A DNA stretch of 41,619 nt. It comes from an uncultured Myxococcales bacterium. GTDB taxonomy: Bacteria; Myxococcota_A; UBA9042; DTJE01. The notes below the pieces were generated by a model. That model searched no databases. It was not told where the DNA came from and worked only from the letters and a program-made list of their open reading frames with translations. The position numbers were made by a program, and so were the translations under genes. Positions 1 through 6,897 of this stretch are shown one piece after another (position 1 is the first letter of the stretch; each line of letters starts with the position of its first letter). Location of the stretch: assembly GCA_903847405.1 (NCBI GenBank), contig CAINDP010000063.1, forward strand, positions 1-41,619. Reading direction: 5' to 3'.

Positions 1-421
1 ACTTGGTGGCGCCGGTCTTCACGTTCGGACCGTTCAGGCGGCGCACGTAGTTCTGGTCGAACACGGCCTTCATCGGCTTCAGCGCCTGCAGTTCCGTCTT
101 GACGGCCTCGATGTGCTCGTTGCTGAGCACCGCGGCATGCTTCGCCGCTTCGTAGGCGGTGTCCTCGAAGATGTCCCAACCGCCGAAGACCAGGTCGTCC
201 AGGCCGGCCAGCGGCACGAAGTCCTTGATGAACGGCGTGCGGTTGTCGGTCCGCTTGCCCAGCCGGATGGTCCCCATCTGCGTGACGGATCCGATGGGCT
301 TCGCGATGCCCTTCCGAATGAGGTGGACGCCCCCGATCAACGTGGTGCCGACGGCCCCCAGGCCAACGACCAGAACGCCCAACTTCCCCTCGGCCGGGGC
401 AATCTCGATTCGACGATCCAT
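1..421 (-). CDS. ino1: Inositol-3-phosphate synthase, N-terminal part (runs off the window)
   Basis: Reading the minus strand from ATG at 421 gives about 140 codons that stay open to the window edge, so only the N-terminal part is present. The product begins MDRRIEIAPAEGKLGVLVVG and continues with a Rossmann NAD-binding glycine motif (VGLGAVGTT, about residues 19-27), then the QMGTIRLGKR and NRTPF segments typical of bacterial myo-inositol-1-phosphate synthases. The family converts glucose 6-phosphate to 1L-myo-inositol 1-phosphate in an NAD-dependent, redox-neutral reaction in the cytosol. AGGAGG lies about 4 bases before the ATG, which fixes the start. It is divergent from a HAD / nucleotidyltransferase / ROK operon that could handle the same metabolites. 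The family call is from motif recognition; the catalytic C-terminal part cannot be seen. Confidence 0.88.
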   Translation of the reverse strand, partial: MDRRIEIAPAEGKLGVLVVGLGAVGTTLIGGVHLIRKGIAKPIGSVTQMGTIRLGKRTDNRTPFIKDFVPLAGLDDLVFGGWDIFEDTAYEAAKHAAVLSNEHIEAVKTELQALKPMKAVFDQNYVRRLNGPNVKTGATK

Positions 422-750
422 GGTTCCTCCTATCCCCTGAACGCGTCCGAACCCCGTCCGGACGGCAGGCCCAAGCCAATCAGCAAGAACCTTGCCAAGG
501 GTTGTAGACAACTGAAACCAGCCGCCGATGCCTACAGCGCCGTGGACGCGCCGCGATGAGGCCCCCCGAGGATCGCGCAGGCACCCGGCGCCGGAACGAA
601 CCCGATGGGGTCCCTGTGGCCACAAGGTGGATGAAGGACACTCCACACCCGGGTTCGCCCAGGGTCGCAAGGTCCAGCAACGACGCGACATGTTCAAACG
701 GCACGACTCCTGCTATTGGGTACTCCTCGGTATTTCCAGGAGCGTAGGGC
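422..750. promoter_or_regulatory. Divergent intergenic region with three short palindromes
   Basis: This 329-base gap separates ino1 (leftward) from the HAD operon (rightward). I see no convincing gene in it. Three perfect short inverted repeats lie within 60 bases upstream of ino1: CCGTCCGGACGG at 454-465, CCTTG-C-CAAGG at 490-500 and GTTGT-AG-ACAAC at 501-512. The last two abut. They may be regulator sites or chance palindromes in GC-rich DNA. No -35/-10 pair is clear for either gene. A ribosome binding site (AGGAG) precedes the HAD start at 751. Confidence 0.35.
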
Positions 751-1389
751 ATGGCTCGGGCCCGGGCAGTGATTTTCGATTTCGACGGAACGCTGGTCGA
801 CACGATGAGCGGGTTCGCCGACATCGCCGCCGACGTCATGCACCGCCGGCACGGCCTGGACAGGGCTTTCGCCCGCACCGAGTACCTGCGCACGTCCGGC
901 CTGCCCTTCCGGCAGCAGTTGGACCTGATCGCGCCCGACGACCCCCGGAACGACGACGCCGCCGACGAGTTCGAGGCGACCAAGCAGGAAGGCTTCTTCG
1001 CGGAGCACTTCGACGAGGACGTCAAGACGGCGCTGCAGGGCCTGCGCGACAAGGGCCTCCACGTGGTCGTTTCCTCGAACAATTTCCAGGAACTGGTGGA
1101 TCGCTTCATCGCCCGCGAGGACGACGTGCGGTTCGATCTGGTGCTGGGCGCCCGCCCGAATTTCTTCAAGGGCGCCGACCACTTCCGCCATGTCCGCGAC
1201 GTCCTCGGACTGCACGAGGACGAAATGATCTTCGTCGGCGACTCGCTGAAGGATGGGGAAAAGGCGCAGAGCAGCCGGATCCGGTTCGTCGGCCGCACCG
1301 GCACCTTCACGGCGGCCGACTTCCAGCGCCAGTTCCCGGGCATCCCGACCGTCGATCGCCTCACCTCATTGCTGGATATCGTCGAATGA
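751..1389 (+). CDS. HAD-superfamily phosphatase (phosphoglycolate phosphatase-like)
   Basis: A 212-residue HAD hydrolase. Motif I is DFDGTLVD (residues 9-16, nucleophile and acid Asp), motif II is the SSNN serine near residue 111, motif III is a lysine in FFKGAD near residue 140, and motif IV is GDSLKDGEK near residue 165. The cap is the small helical type between motifs I and II, as in phosphoglycolate phosphatase or beta-phosphoglucomutase relatives. It probably dephosphorylates a small phosphorylated metabolite in the cytosol. The substrate cannot be read from sequence. Its stop overlaps the next start (ATGA), so it is translationally coupled to a putative inositol-phosphate nucleotidyltransferase, which makes inositol phosphates plausible substrates. 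That is inference. Confidence 0.85.
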   Translation: MARARAVIFDFDGTLVDTMSGFADIAADVMHRRHGLDRAFARTEYLRTSGLPFRQQLDLIAPDDPRNDDAADEFEATKQEGFFAEHFDEDVKTALQGLRDKGLHVVVSSNNFQELVDRFIAREDDVRFDLVLGARPNFFKGADHFRHVRDVLGLHEDEMIFVGDSLKDGEKAQSSRIRFVGRTGTFTAADFQRQFPGIPTVDRLTSLLDIVE

Positions 1390-2150
1390 AGCCGAACACC
1401 GTCGTCCTGCTGGCGGCAGGGCTGGGCGCCCGCCTGCGCCCCCTGACCGCCTCCCTTCCCAAGGCCCTCGTCAGTTGCGCGGGCTGGCCGTTGCTGGCCT
1501 ACGACATCGCCTTCGCCCGGCGGGCCGTCGCCCCCGGAGGCCGCATCGTCGTGGTCGCGGGCTACCACGAGGACCTGGTGAAGGAGTTCCTGGAACTGGA
1601 AGGGCCGGACATCGAAATGGTCGTCAACCCCGACTACGAAAAGGCCAACATCCTCAGCGTGGCCGCGGGCGTCGGCGCGCTGCAGGCCGGGGACGACTTC
1701 CTGCTGATGAACGTGGACCACATCTACCCGCTGGCCTTCGCGGACCGGTTCACGGGGACGCCGGGCGACGTCGTCTGCGCCACCGACTTCGACCGGCCCC
1801 TGGGCGCGGACGACATGAAGGTCGCGTTGGATGAGGGGCGGCGTGTGGTCCGCATCAGCAAGAAGCTGACCGAGTGGGACTGCGGCTACATCGGCATGAC
1901 GCTGGTGCGGCCCGCGGGCGTTGCCGCCTGGCGCGAATGCTTCGAAACGGTCCTCGCGGCGCGGCCCGACAACGGCGTCGCCGAGGAGGTCGTCCAGGCC
2001 CTGGCCGACACGGGCCGGCCCGCCGCCATCTGCGACCTGTCGGGGCTGGGATGGCTGGAGGTGGACACCCTGGCCGAACTGGAAACCGCCGAGGAGCAGT
2101 TGATGGGGGACCAGGATTTCCTGCACCGGAACTGGGACACCGGAAAGTGA
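1386..2150 (+). CDS. Nucleotidyltransferase resembling inositol-1-phosphate cytidylyltransferase
   Basis: A 254-residue NTP-transferase. It opens with the nucleotide-binding loop LLAAGLGARLRPLT (residues 8-21) followed by PKALV. The centre has NPDYEKANILSVAAG and MNVDHIYP, where the Asp is the expected metal ligand. The C-terminal half contains ISKKLTEWDCGYIGM and LEVDTLAEL. This order (loop, GDH/VDH-Y, K-L-x-E-x-D-C, D-V-D-T) resembles the cytidylyltransferase domain of archaeal and thermophile IPCT/DIPPS proteins, which makes CDP-inositol from inositol 1-phosphate and CTP. No CDP-alcohol transferase domain is fused. It overlaps HAD by four bases and ROK by four bases, and ino1 lies just beyond HAD. 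A sugar-1-phosphate nucleotidyltransferase of other specificity is the main alternative. Confidence 0.72.
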   Translation: MKPNTVVLLAAGLGARLRPLTASLPKALVSCAGWPLLAYDIAFARRAVAPGGRIVVVAGYHEDLVKEFLELEGPDIEMVVNPDYEKANILSVAAGVGALQAGDDFLLMNVDHIYPLAFADRFTGTPGDVVCATDFDRPLGADDMKVALDEGRRVVRISKKLTEWDCGYIGMTLVRPAGVAAWRECFETVLAARPDNGVAEEVVQALADTGRPAAICDLSGLGWLEVDTLAELETAEEQLMGDQDFLHRNWDTGK

Positions 2151-3130
2151 AGGTTTCGCAGCCGCCCCAGGAATCCGCGACCATCGCCGCGATCGATCTG
2201 GGCGCGACCCGCATCAAGGCCGGGCTGGTCGTCGACGGCGTCATCCGGACCTCCACCACGACCGTCCTGGGCCCCGACGACAAGACGCAGGACGGGATCG
2301 TGCTGCGGCTGGACGCGGTGTTTCACGACCTGTGCGCCCGGGGGAACGTGGACCCGTCGGCCATCGCCGCCATCGGGATCGGCGCCGCGGGCGCAACCCG
2401 GCATGTTGAAGGCATCATCGCCCATTCCCCCAACTTCCCGGCATGGTCCGAATTCCCGCTGCGCCGCCTGCTGGTCGAACGCCTCGGCCTGCCCGTGCAC
2501 CTGGACAACGACGCGAACGCGCTGACGCTGGGCGAGGCCCGTTTCGGCGCGGGACGCGGCTATCGCGACTTCGTGTGCCTGACGCTGGGCAGCGGCGTCG
2601 GCGGGGGCCTGTTCCTGAACGGCCAGGTCTACCGCGGCGCCTTCGGGATGGCCGGCGAGTTGGGGCACATCACCGTGGTTCCCGAGGGCTTCCCGTGCAA
2701 CTGCGGCAACCGGGGCTGCCTGGAGCAGTACGCCTCGGCCACGGGCCTGCGGAACCGGGTGCGGCGCGACGACCTCTTCGGGGGCCTGACGGACACCGCC
2801 CTGGCCGATCCGGACCTGCCCCGGCGGCTCTTCGAGGCGGCCCGGGCCGGGGACGAACGGTGCCGTGGCTACTTCGACGACTTCGGCTACCACCTCGCCA
2901 TCGGGATCGGCACGATCCTGCAGGTCCTGAACGTGCGCCTGGTCATCCTGGCCGGCGGCCTGGCCCGGGCGCTGCCGGCCTTCGGTCCCCGGCTGATGGC
3001 CGAACTCCCGGGCCGCGGCTACCCGTGCGTCAACAGCGTCGCCGACGTCGTCCCCTGCGCCCTGTGGGAGGACGGCGGCGTGCTGGGCGCGGCGGCCCTG
3101 GTCGACGAGGCGCAGGCCGGAAAGAGTTGA
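2147..3130 (+). CDS. ROK-family sugar kinase (glucokinase-like)
   Basis: A 327-residue ROK kinase starting at GTG 2147, overlapping the preceding stop (GTGA). It has the phosphate-1 loop AIDLGATRIKAG (about residues 14-25), the catalytic Asp in HLDNDANAL, the second glycine-rich loop LGSGVGGG, and the ROK zinc signature H-x(10)-C-x-C-G-x(2)-G-C with CNCGNRGCLEQY. There is no N-terminal helix-turn-helix, so it is a kinase rather than a NagC/XylR-type regulator. ROK kinases phosphorylate glucose, fructose, N-acetylated hexosamines or allose. In this operon glucose to glucose 6-phosphate, the substrate of the neighbouring inositol-phosphate synthase, is an attractive but unproven role. Confidence 0.88.
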   Translation: MKVSQPPQESATIAAIDLGATRIKAGLVVDGVIRTSTTTVLGPDDKTQDGIVLRLDAVFHDLCARGNVDPSAIAAIGIGAAGATRHVEGIIAHSPNFPAWSEFPLRRLLVERLGLPVHLDNDANALTLGEARFGAGRGYRDFVCLTLGSGVGGGLFLNGQVYRGAFGMAGELGHITVVPEGFPCNCGNRGCLEQYASATGLRNRVRRDDLFGGLTDTALADPDLPRRLFEAARAGDERCRGYFDDFGYHLAIGIGTILQVLNVRLVILAGGLARALPAFGPRLMAELPGRGYPCVNSVADVVPCALWEDGGVLGAAALVDEAQAGKS

Positions 3131-3166
3131 ACTCCACCCCCGAATCCGGCATGTTCTGACGTCCAC

Positions 3167-3196
3167 TTGGCACTGGGGATCGGGACGGACTAGCAT
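3167..3196 (+). promoter_or_regulatory. Predicted vegetative promoter for the gene at 3252
   Basis: TTGGCA (3167-3172), an 18-base spacer, and TAGCAT (3191-3196). It sits about 55 bases upstream of the start codon, in the gap after the ROK gene. It matches the TTGACN / TAGNNT pattern seen elsewhere in the window. Confidence 0.5.
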
Positions 3197-3251
3197 TCCT
3201 GTTGGATCGTCCCGAGCATGCCCGGCCACAGAACCCGCCTCGGAGGGGCTG

Positions 3252-4580
3252 ATGCACGCCCTGAAAGGTTCCGCCGTCGACTCGCCATTCGACGCCCACG
3301 ATCTGCTGGAGATGCACGCCTGGCTGGCGGGCCTGGGGCCCGAGGCCTTCCTGCCGGCCGTGGACGGGGTCGAGCCCGTGCCGAACCGCCCGCGCGGTCC
3401 CCTCCTGGACTGGCTCCTGGACCCCGAAAACCGTGTCGCCGCATCCACGATCGTGGGGACCCAGTTGGCGACGTCCCTGGCGACCCGCGGCCGGGCGGTC
3501 CTGACCGGGCTGGGAGGAATCCTTCCCGGGCTCGTGGCCGTCGACGCGGTGGCCGGCTACCAGGTGCTGCGCCGCACGGCGGCGGCCGTCCCGCCCCCGG
3601 CGACGCGGGATCTTGCCGACACCCTGCTGACCCTGGCCCTGGCCGAAGCGAACGACGCCGCGCCCCAGGCCGGCGACGAAATCGAAACCCTGCGCAGCCA
3701 CGACCGCCTGGTCTGCCTGCTGGACGCCCTGGCGGCCCTGGACTTCCCGGCCGACGCCCGGACCCGCATGTTCCTGGCCCTGTCCCAGAACCTGGCGTCC
3801 TCCCTGGTTCACACGCTGGTCGTGCCGTCCGCCCTGTTCCCGTCGCTGGCTGCCGAGGGCGCCGAGGTCCTGGCCGAGGGGACCGACAACGCCCTGGGCG
3901 CCCTGCTGCACGGCGCCCTGATCCGTCCGCGGGGCCGGGCCGAGTTCTTCGAGGCCTGCCGGCAGGTCCTGGACGCCGGCCTGGAAACGGCACTCCCGGT
4001 GCTGGGCCGCGTGGCCCGGGTCCTGGAGGCCGCCGACCCGTCCACCCGCGCCCTGGAATCCCTGGTCCGCGCCGCCCTGCTGCCGGCGCTGGAGAAGGCC
4101 GCCCAGAAGGGTCCGGGCCCGGCGAAACGGGTTCCGGCGGACGCCGACGTGTCGACGCTGCGCCTGCTGTCCGTGGTCGCGCCGGGCCTGCCCGAGCCGC
4201 ACCGGACCGCCCTGTGCGACACCATCATCCGGCTGGCGGGCCAGCGCCTGCGGAGCGCCCAGGTGGGCACCCTGGACGCGGATGCCTTCGTCGAAGCCGT
4301 GGTCAGCGCCTCGGTGCTCCACGCCGATCCCGAACGCCCCTCCGCCGAGGTCCGGCGGATGCTCCTGGACACCGCAGGCTCCCTGCGCGTCCGGCTCTTC
4401 GCTGCCGAACGGCCGCCCGAGGCCCTGTTCGACGTGTCGATGGCCTTCGAGGCCGTCGCGGCGTCGCTGGGGAACGAGTTCCGGCGGCGGCAATCCCTGG
4501 CCTCGGCCCTGTCCTCCGTCCTGCCCATCGTCTGCGACCTGTCGACCCCCCGGGAGGCGACGACCTCCTGGGTCGATTGA
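3252..4580 (+). CDS. Hypothetical protein, mostly alpha-helical
   Basis: A 442-residue protein that I do not recognise. The start at 3252 is supported by GGAGG about 8 bases upstream (CTCGGAGGGGCTGATG). The sequence is rich in Ala, Leu, Arg, Asp and Glu, with long amphipathic helices and repeated segments of helix character across the whole length. There is no signal peptide, convincing membrane span, or catalytic motif. It contains only three cysteines. The helical-repeat look would fit a scaffold or HEAT/ARM-like fold, but I cannot assign one. It has its own promoter and is followed by a separately promoted phasin-like gene. Codon use matches its neighbours, so there is no sign of recent transfer. 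Confidence 0.75.
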   Translation: MHALKGSAVDSPFDAHDLLEMHAWLAGLGPEAFLPAVDGVEPVPNRPRGPLLDWLLDPENRVAASTIVGTQLATSLATRGRAVLTGLGGILPGLVAVDAVAGYQVLRRTAAAVPPPATRDLADTLLTLALAEANDAAPQAGDEIETLRSHDRLVCLLDALAALDFPADARTRMFLALSQNLASSLVHTLVVPSALFPSLAAEGAEVLAEGTDNALGALLHGALIRPRGRAEFFEACRQVLDAGLETALPVLGRVARVLEAADPSTRALESLVRAALLPALEKAAQKGPGPAKRVPADADVSTLRLLSVVAPGLPEPHRTALCDTIIRLAGQRLRSAQVGTLDADAFVEAVVSASVLHADPERPSAEVRRMLLDTAGSLRVRLFAAERPPEALFDVSMAFEAVAASLGNEFRRRQSLASALSSVLPIVCDLSTPREATTSWVD

Positions 4581-4634
4581 CGCAGCCACACCCGCACCAG
4601 CACTCACGCTGAATGCCTATTTAAGTCCGGCCAC

Positions 4635-4662
4635 TTGACATCGTGACGCAACGCGTTATCTT
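4635..4662 (+). promoter_or_regulatory. Predicted strong vegetative promoter for the gene at 4704
   Basis: TTGACA (4635-4640, perfect -35), a 16-base spacer, and TATCTT (4657-4662). The local sequence is more AT-rich than its surroundings. It lies about 42 bases before the start codon of the small helical protein. Confidence 0.6.
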
Positions 4663-4703
4663 TCATACGTCTGGCCCATCGAAGGTTTGTTGGAGGTACT
4701 TCC

Positions 4704-5189
4704 ATGAATACGACCCAGCTCGGTACCCAGGTCAAGGGGATCCTCGACGGTTCCGCCGCCCGTCTGAAGGACCTGCAGGACAAGGGAATGCACATCGCCG
4801 GCGACATGGCGGCGAAGGCCAAGGAGAAGGCGGCCTTCAGCCAGGACGCGCTGGTCATGGGCCAGGAAGTCATCCAGAAGGGCCAGAAGGCGCTGAAGAA
4901 GGGCCAGAAGGCGCTGCACGAACTGCTGGGCGAAATCCGGCCGCACGACCTGCTGGACCGCTACGGCAAGATGACGGTGCCCGAGCTGGTCGAAAAGCTG
5001 AAGGGCTCGGAACTGGCCCGGCACACCGAGGCCCTGCGGGCCGAGATCCTGGGCTTCCTGAAGGTGCCCCAGGCCGACCAGGTCGCCCGCCTGGAAGTCG
5101 CCGTCGAGAAGCTGACCAAGGAAATCGTGTCGTTGAAGGCCCTGCGCGCCGACGTGCGGAAGCTGTCGGCGCAGGTGAAGAAGGCTTGA
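4704..5189 (+). CDS. Phasin-like helical protein
   Basis: A 161-residue, almost entirely helical, Lys/Ala/Leu-rich protein. The start follows TTGGAGG. Residues 1-75 are polar with repeated GQ-x-K/x-KKGQKAL units, residues 76-100 contain a Pro break (RPHDLLDRYGKM), and residues 115-160 form a heptad-like coiled coil ending in a Lys-rich tail. Such architecture is common in phasins (polyhydroxyalkanoate granule coat proteins) and in bacterial apolipoprotein-like or nucleoid proteins. No PHA synthase is in the window, so the phasin idea is only resemblance. The near-consensus promoter and strong ribosome binding site suggest abundant expression. Confidence 0.7.
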   Translation: MNTTQLGTQVKGILDGSAARLKDLQDKGMHIAGDMAAKAKEKAAFSQDALVMGQEVIQKGQKALKKGQKALHELLGEIRPHDLLDRYGKMTVPELVEKLKGSELARHTEALRAEILGFLKVPQADQVARLEVAVEKLTKEIVSLKALRADVRKLSAQVKKA

Positions 5190-5269
5190 ACCGACGCGCA
5201 GCGCGGTTCAAGCCGGCTCGCATGATGCAGGCGGGCCTTGCCCGCTGCATACGCTCGCCCGCTTGCGGG
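5183..5269. terminator. Cluster of three hairpins between convergent genes
   Basis: The stop codon of the upstream gene lies in the first arm of a perfect 11-bp inverted repeat (GGCTTGAACCG at 5183-5193, CGGTTCAAGCC at 5204-5214). A second hairpin follows (ATGCA-g-GCGGG / CCCGC-TGCAT, 5225-5250) and then a third (CCCGC-tt-GCGGG, 5258-5269). None has a U-run. The genes on either side converge here, so a bidirectional, possibly Rho-assisted or mRNA-end-protecting structure is likely. Confidence 0.5.
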
Positions 5270-5286
5270 TGGGTGGGGAAGAGCCG

Positions 5287-5877
5287 CTAGAGCCCCAGCA
5301 GGTCCTTCCGCTTCTGGGCTGACGCCTCCAGCACCTCGCGGTGCAGGCTGCCCCCCACGCTGTCCATCGTGACCACCACCGGGAAGTCCTCGACCTCCAG
5401 GACCCAGAAGGCCTCGGGGACGCCGAACTCCTCCAGCATGCGCACCTCGCGAACCTTTTTCACGCGCTTCGCCAGCAGGGTGCCCGCGCCGCCGACGGCG
5501 TGGAAGTACACGGCGCCGCACTTCTTCAGCGCCGCGCTGGTCTTTTCGCCCATGCCGCCCTTGCCGATCACGCCGCCCAGGCGGTAGTTTTCCAGCACGT
5601 CGGCCTGGTAGGGTTCCTCGCGGCTGGACGTCGTGGGACCGGCCGACACGATGCGCCAGCCCTCCCCGTCCCGCACCATGATCGGCCCGCAGTGGTAGAT
5701 CAGCGCCCCTTCCAGGATGTCCCGCAGGGACTCGGGCCGCTGCTCGACCATGTACTTGTGGGCCATGTCCCGGGCCGTCACGACGGTCCCGGTGATCAGC
5801 ACTTCGTCGCCGATCCGCAGGGCGCGCAGGGCGTCCTCGGAGGCCGGCAGGCGCATCTTGATCGGTTCGCTGGCCAT
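5287..5877 (-). CDS. Class I fumarate hydratase, beta subunit (FumA C-terminal / TtdB type)
   Basis: A 196-residue protein matching the beta subunit of two-subunit, oxygen-sensitive [4Fe-4S] hydro-lyases. The family features are the GDEVLITG segment, ARDMAHKYM near residues 36-44, HCGPI, SAGPTTSSREEPYQ (substrate-binding TTS) near residues 77-90, the conserved GKGGMG loop, and AVYFHAVGGAGTLLA. It pairs with the alpha subunit encoded immediately upstream, whose stop lies 10 bases before this start, with GGAGG in the gap. The usual reaction is fumarate plus water to malate in the TCA cycle. L(+)-tartrate dehydratase and mesaconase-type enzymes share the fold, so the substrate is assigned by commonness only. 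Confidence 0.88.
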   Translation of the reverse strand: MASEPIKMRLPASEDALRALRIGDEVLITGTVVTARDMAHKYMVEQRPESLRDILEGALIYHCGPIMVRDGEGWRIVSAGPTTSSREEPYQADVLENYRLGGVIGKGGMGEKTSAALKKCGAVYFHAVGGAGTLLAKRVKKVREVRMLEEFGVPEAFWVLEVEDFPVVVTMDSVGGSLHREVLEASAQKRKDLLGL

Positions 5878-5887
5878 GATGTCCTCC

Positions 5888-6757
5888 CTACAGAACCTGG
5901 GCGATCCCGTCGCGCACCACCAGGCGGCGCCGGCGGTCGGCCCAGCAGCAGTACGCGATCGACACGAAGAACGACGCCGGGTGCCGGTGCATCCAGCCGA
6001 TCTTCACGCCCAGCAGGGTCGTCACCCCCCCGAAGCCCATGGGGCCGATGCCCAGGCGGTTGCACTTTTCCAGCAGGCGGGACTCCATGTCGGCCAGTTG
6101 CGGATCCGGATTCGCGTCGTCCAGGTGCCGCAGCAACTGCCGCTTGGCGCCCATGTAGCTTCCCGCCCGGTCGCCGCCGATGCACACGCCCAGGATTCCC
6201 GGCGCGCACCCCTGGCCCTGGGCCTTGTGCACCATGTCGATGACGCAACGCTCCACGCCGTCCAGGTCGCGACCGGCCTTGATCGAGGCGTCGGGCAGGC
6301 GGTACTGGGCGCCGCAGTTCTCGCTGCCGCCCCCCTTCAACAGCAGGTCGATCGTGACCGCGTCGTCGTGCGCCGGCTCGAACTCGATGTGCGGCAAGTC
6401 CACGCCCACGTTGTCACCGGTGTTCTTCCCGGTGATCGGATGCACCGAGTTGGGCCGCAGGATCCCTTCGATCGTCGCCTGCCGGATGGCCTCCACCAGG
6501 TCGGCGCGAACGGCTTCCGCGTCGTAGCCGCGGGGCAGGTGCACGAAGAAGGTGGTCAGTCCCGTGTCCTGGCAGATGGGCGTCGCGTCGGTCCGCGACA
6601 TCGTGACGTTCTGCAGGATGCTGTCCAGGACGTTGCGGGCGGTCGAACCCTCGGGCTCGGCGTCGCGGCCCCTGCGGACCACGGTCTCGACGTCCGGCGA
6701 CAGGTCCGACGACGCACGCCGGATCAGTTCCAGGCCCCATTCCACGAATCCCGGCAT
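5888..6757 (-). CDS. Class I fumarate hydratase, alpha subunit (FumA N-terminal / TtdA type)
   Basis: A 289-residue alpha subunit of the two-subunit class I fumarase. The candidate cluster cysteines sit in PICQDTG (near residue 60), GGGSENCG and GCAPGILGVCIGGDR. The RTDATPICQDTG and TGKNTGDNVG stretches are also typical. The ATG at 6757 is chosen because AGGGAG precedes it. A longer in-frame upstream extension has no ribosome binding site and low-complexity sequence. It is the first gene of a two-gene operon with the beta subunit and has its own predicted promoter. The enzyme should be oxygen-sensitive, which fits a cell that also carries a glycyl radical enzyme. Confidence 0.9.
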   Translation of the reverse strand: MPGFVEWGLELIRRASSDLSPDVETVVRRGRDAEPEGSTARNVLDSILQNVTMSRTDATPICQDTGLTTFFVHLPRGYDAEAVRADLVEAIRQATIEGILRPNSVHPITGKNTGDNVGVDLPHIEFEPAHDDAVTIDLLLKGGGSENCGAQYRLPDASIKAGRDLDGVERCVIDMVHKAQGQGCAPGILGVCIGGDRAGSYMGAKRQLLRHLDDANPDPQLADMESRLLEKCNRLGIGPMGFGGVTTLLGVKIGWMHRHPASFFVSIAYCCWADRRRRLVVRDGIAQVL

Positions 6758-6785
6758 GCTCGAGCTCCCTGTGCGTGACCGTGGG

Positions 6786-6814
6786 AGGTTGGCACGACCG
6801 CCCGCGCCGGTCAA
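6786..6814 (-). promoter_or_regulatory. Predicted promoter for the class I fumarase operon
   Basis: On the minus strand: TTGACC (6814-6809), a 17-base spacer, and CAACCT (6791-6786), about 30 bases before the alpha-subunit start. It has the same form as the TTGACC-17-TAACCT element in front of the gene at 26266. Confidence 0.4.
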
Positions 6815-6897
6815 TCGGCAGGAAAGGCAATCCGCCGCCTTGACGCCCCCCCGCCCGCGCCCCACGTTTCGTGACGCACCCCCATTCGGAGACGCCC

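Noticed and set aside
480-2126. Long open frame antisense to the HAD and nucleotidyltransferase genes
   Set aside because: Its product is low-complexity (Gly/Arg/Val/Gln/His-rich) with no recognisable domain, and the opposite strand encodes clear families.
3166-3185. Possible sigma-54 promoter (TGGCAC at 3168-3173)
   Set aside because: The required GC at the -12 element is absent. The sigma-70-type pair TTGGCA / TAGCAT fits better.
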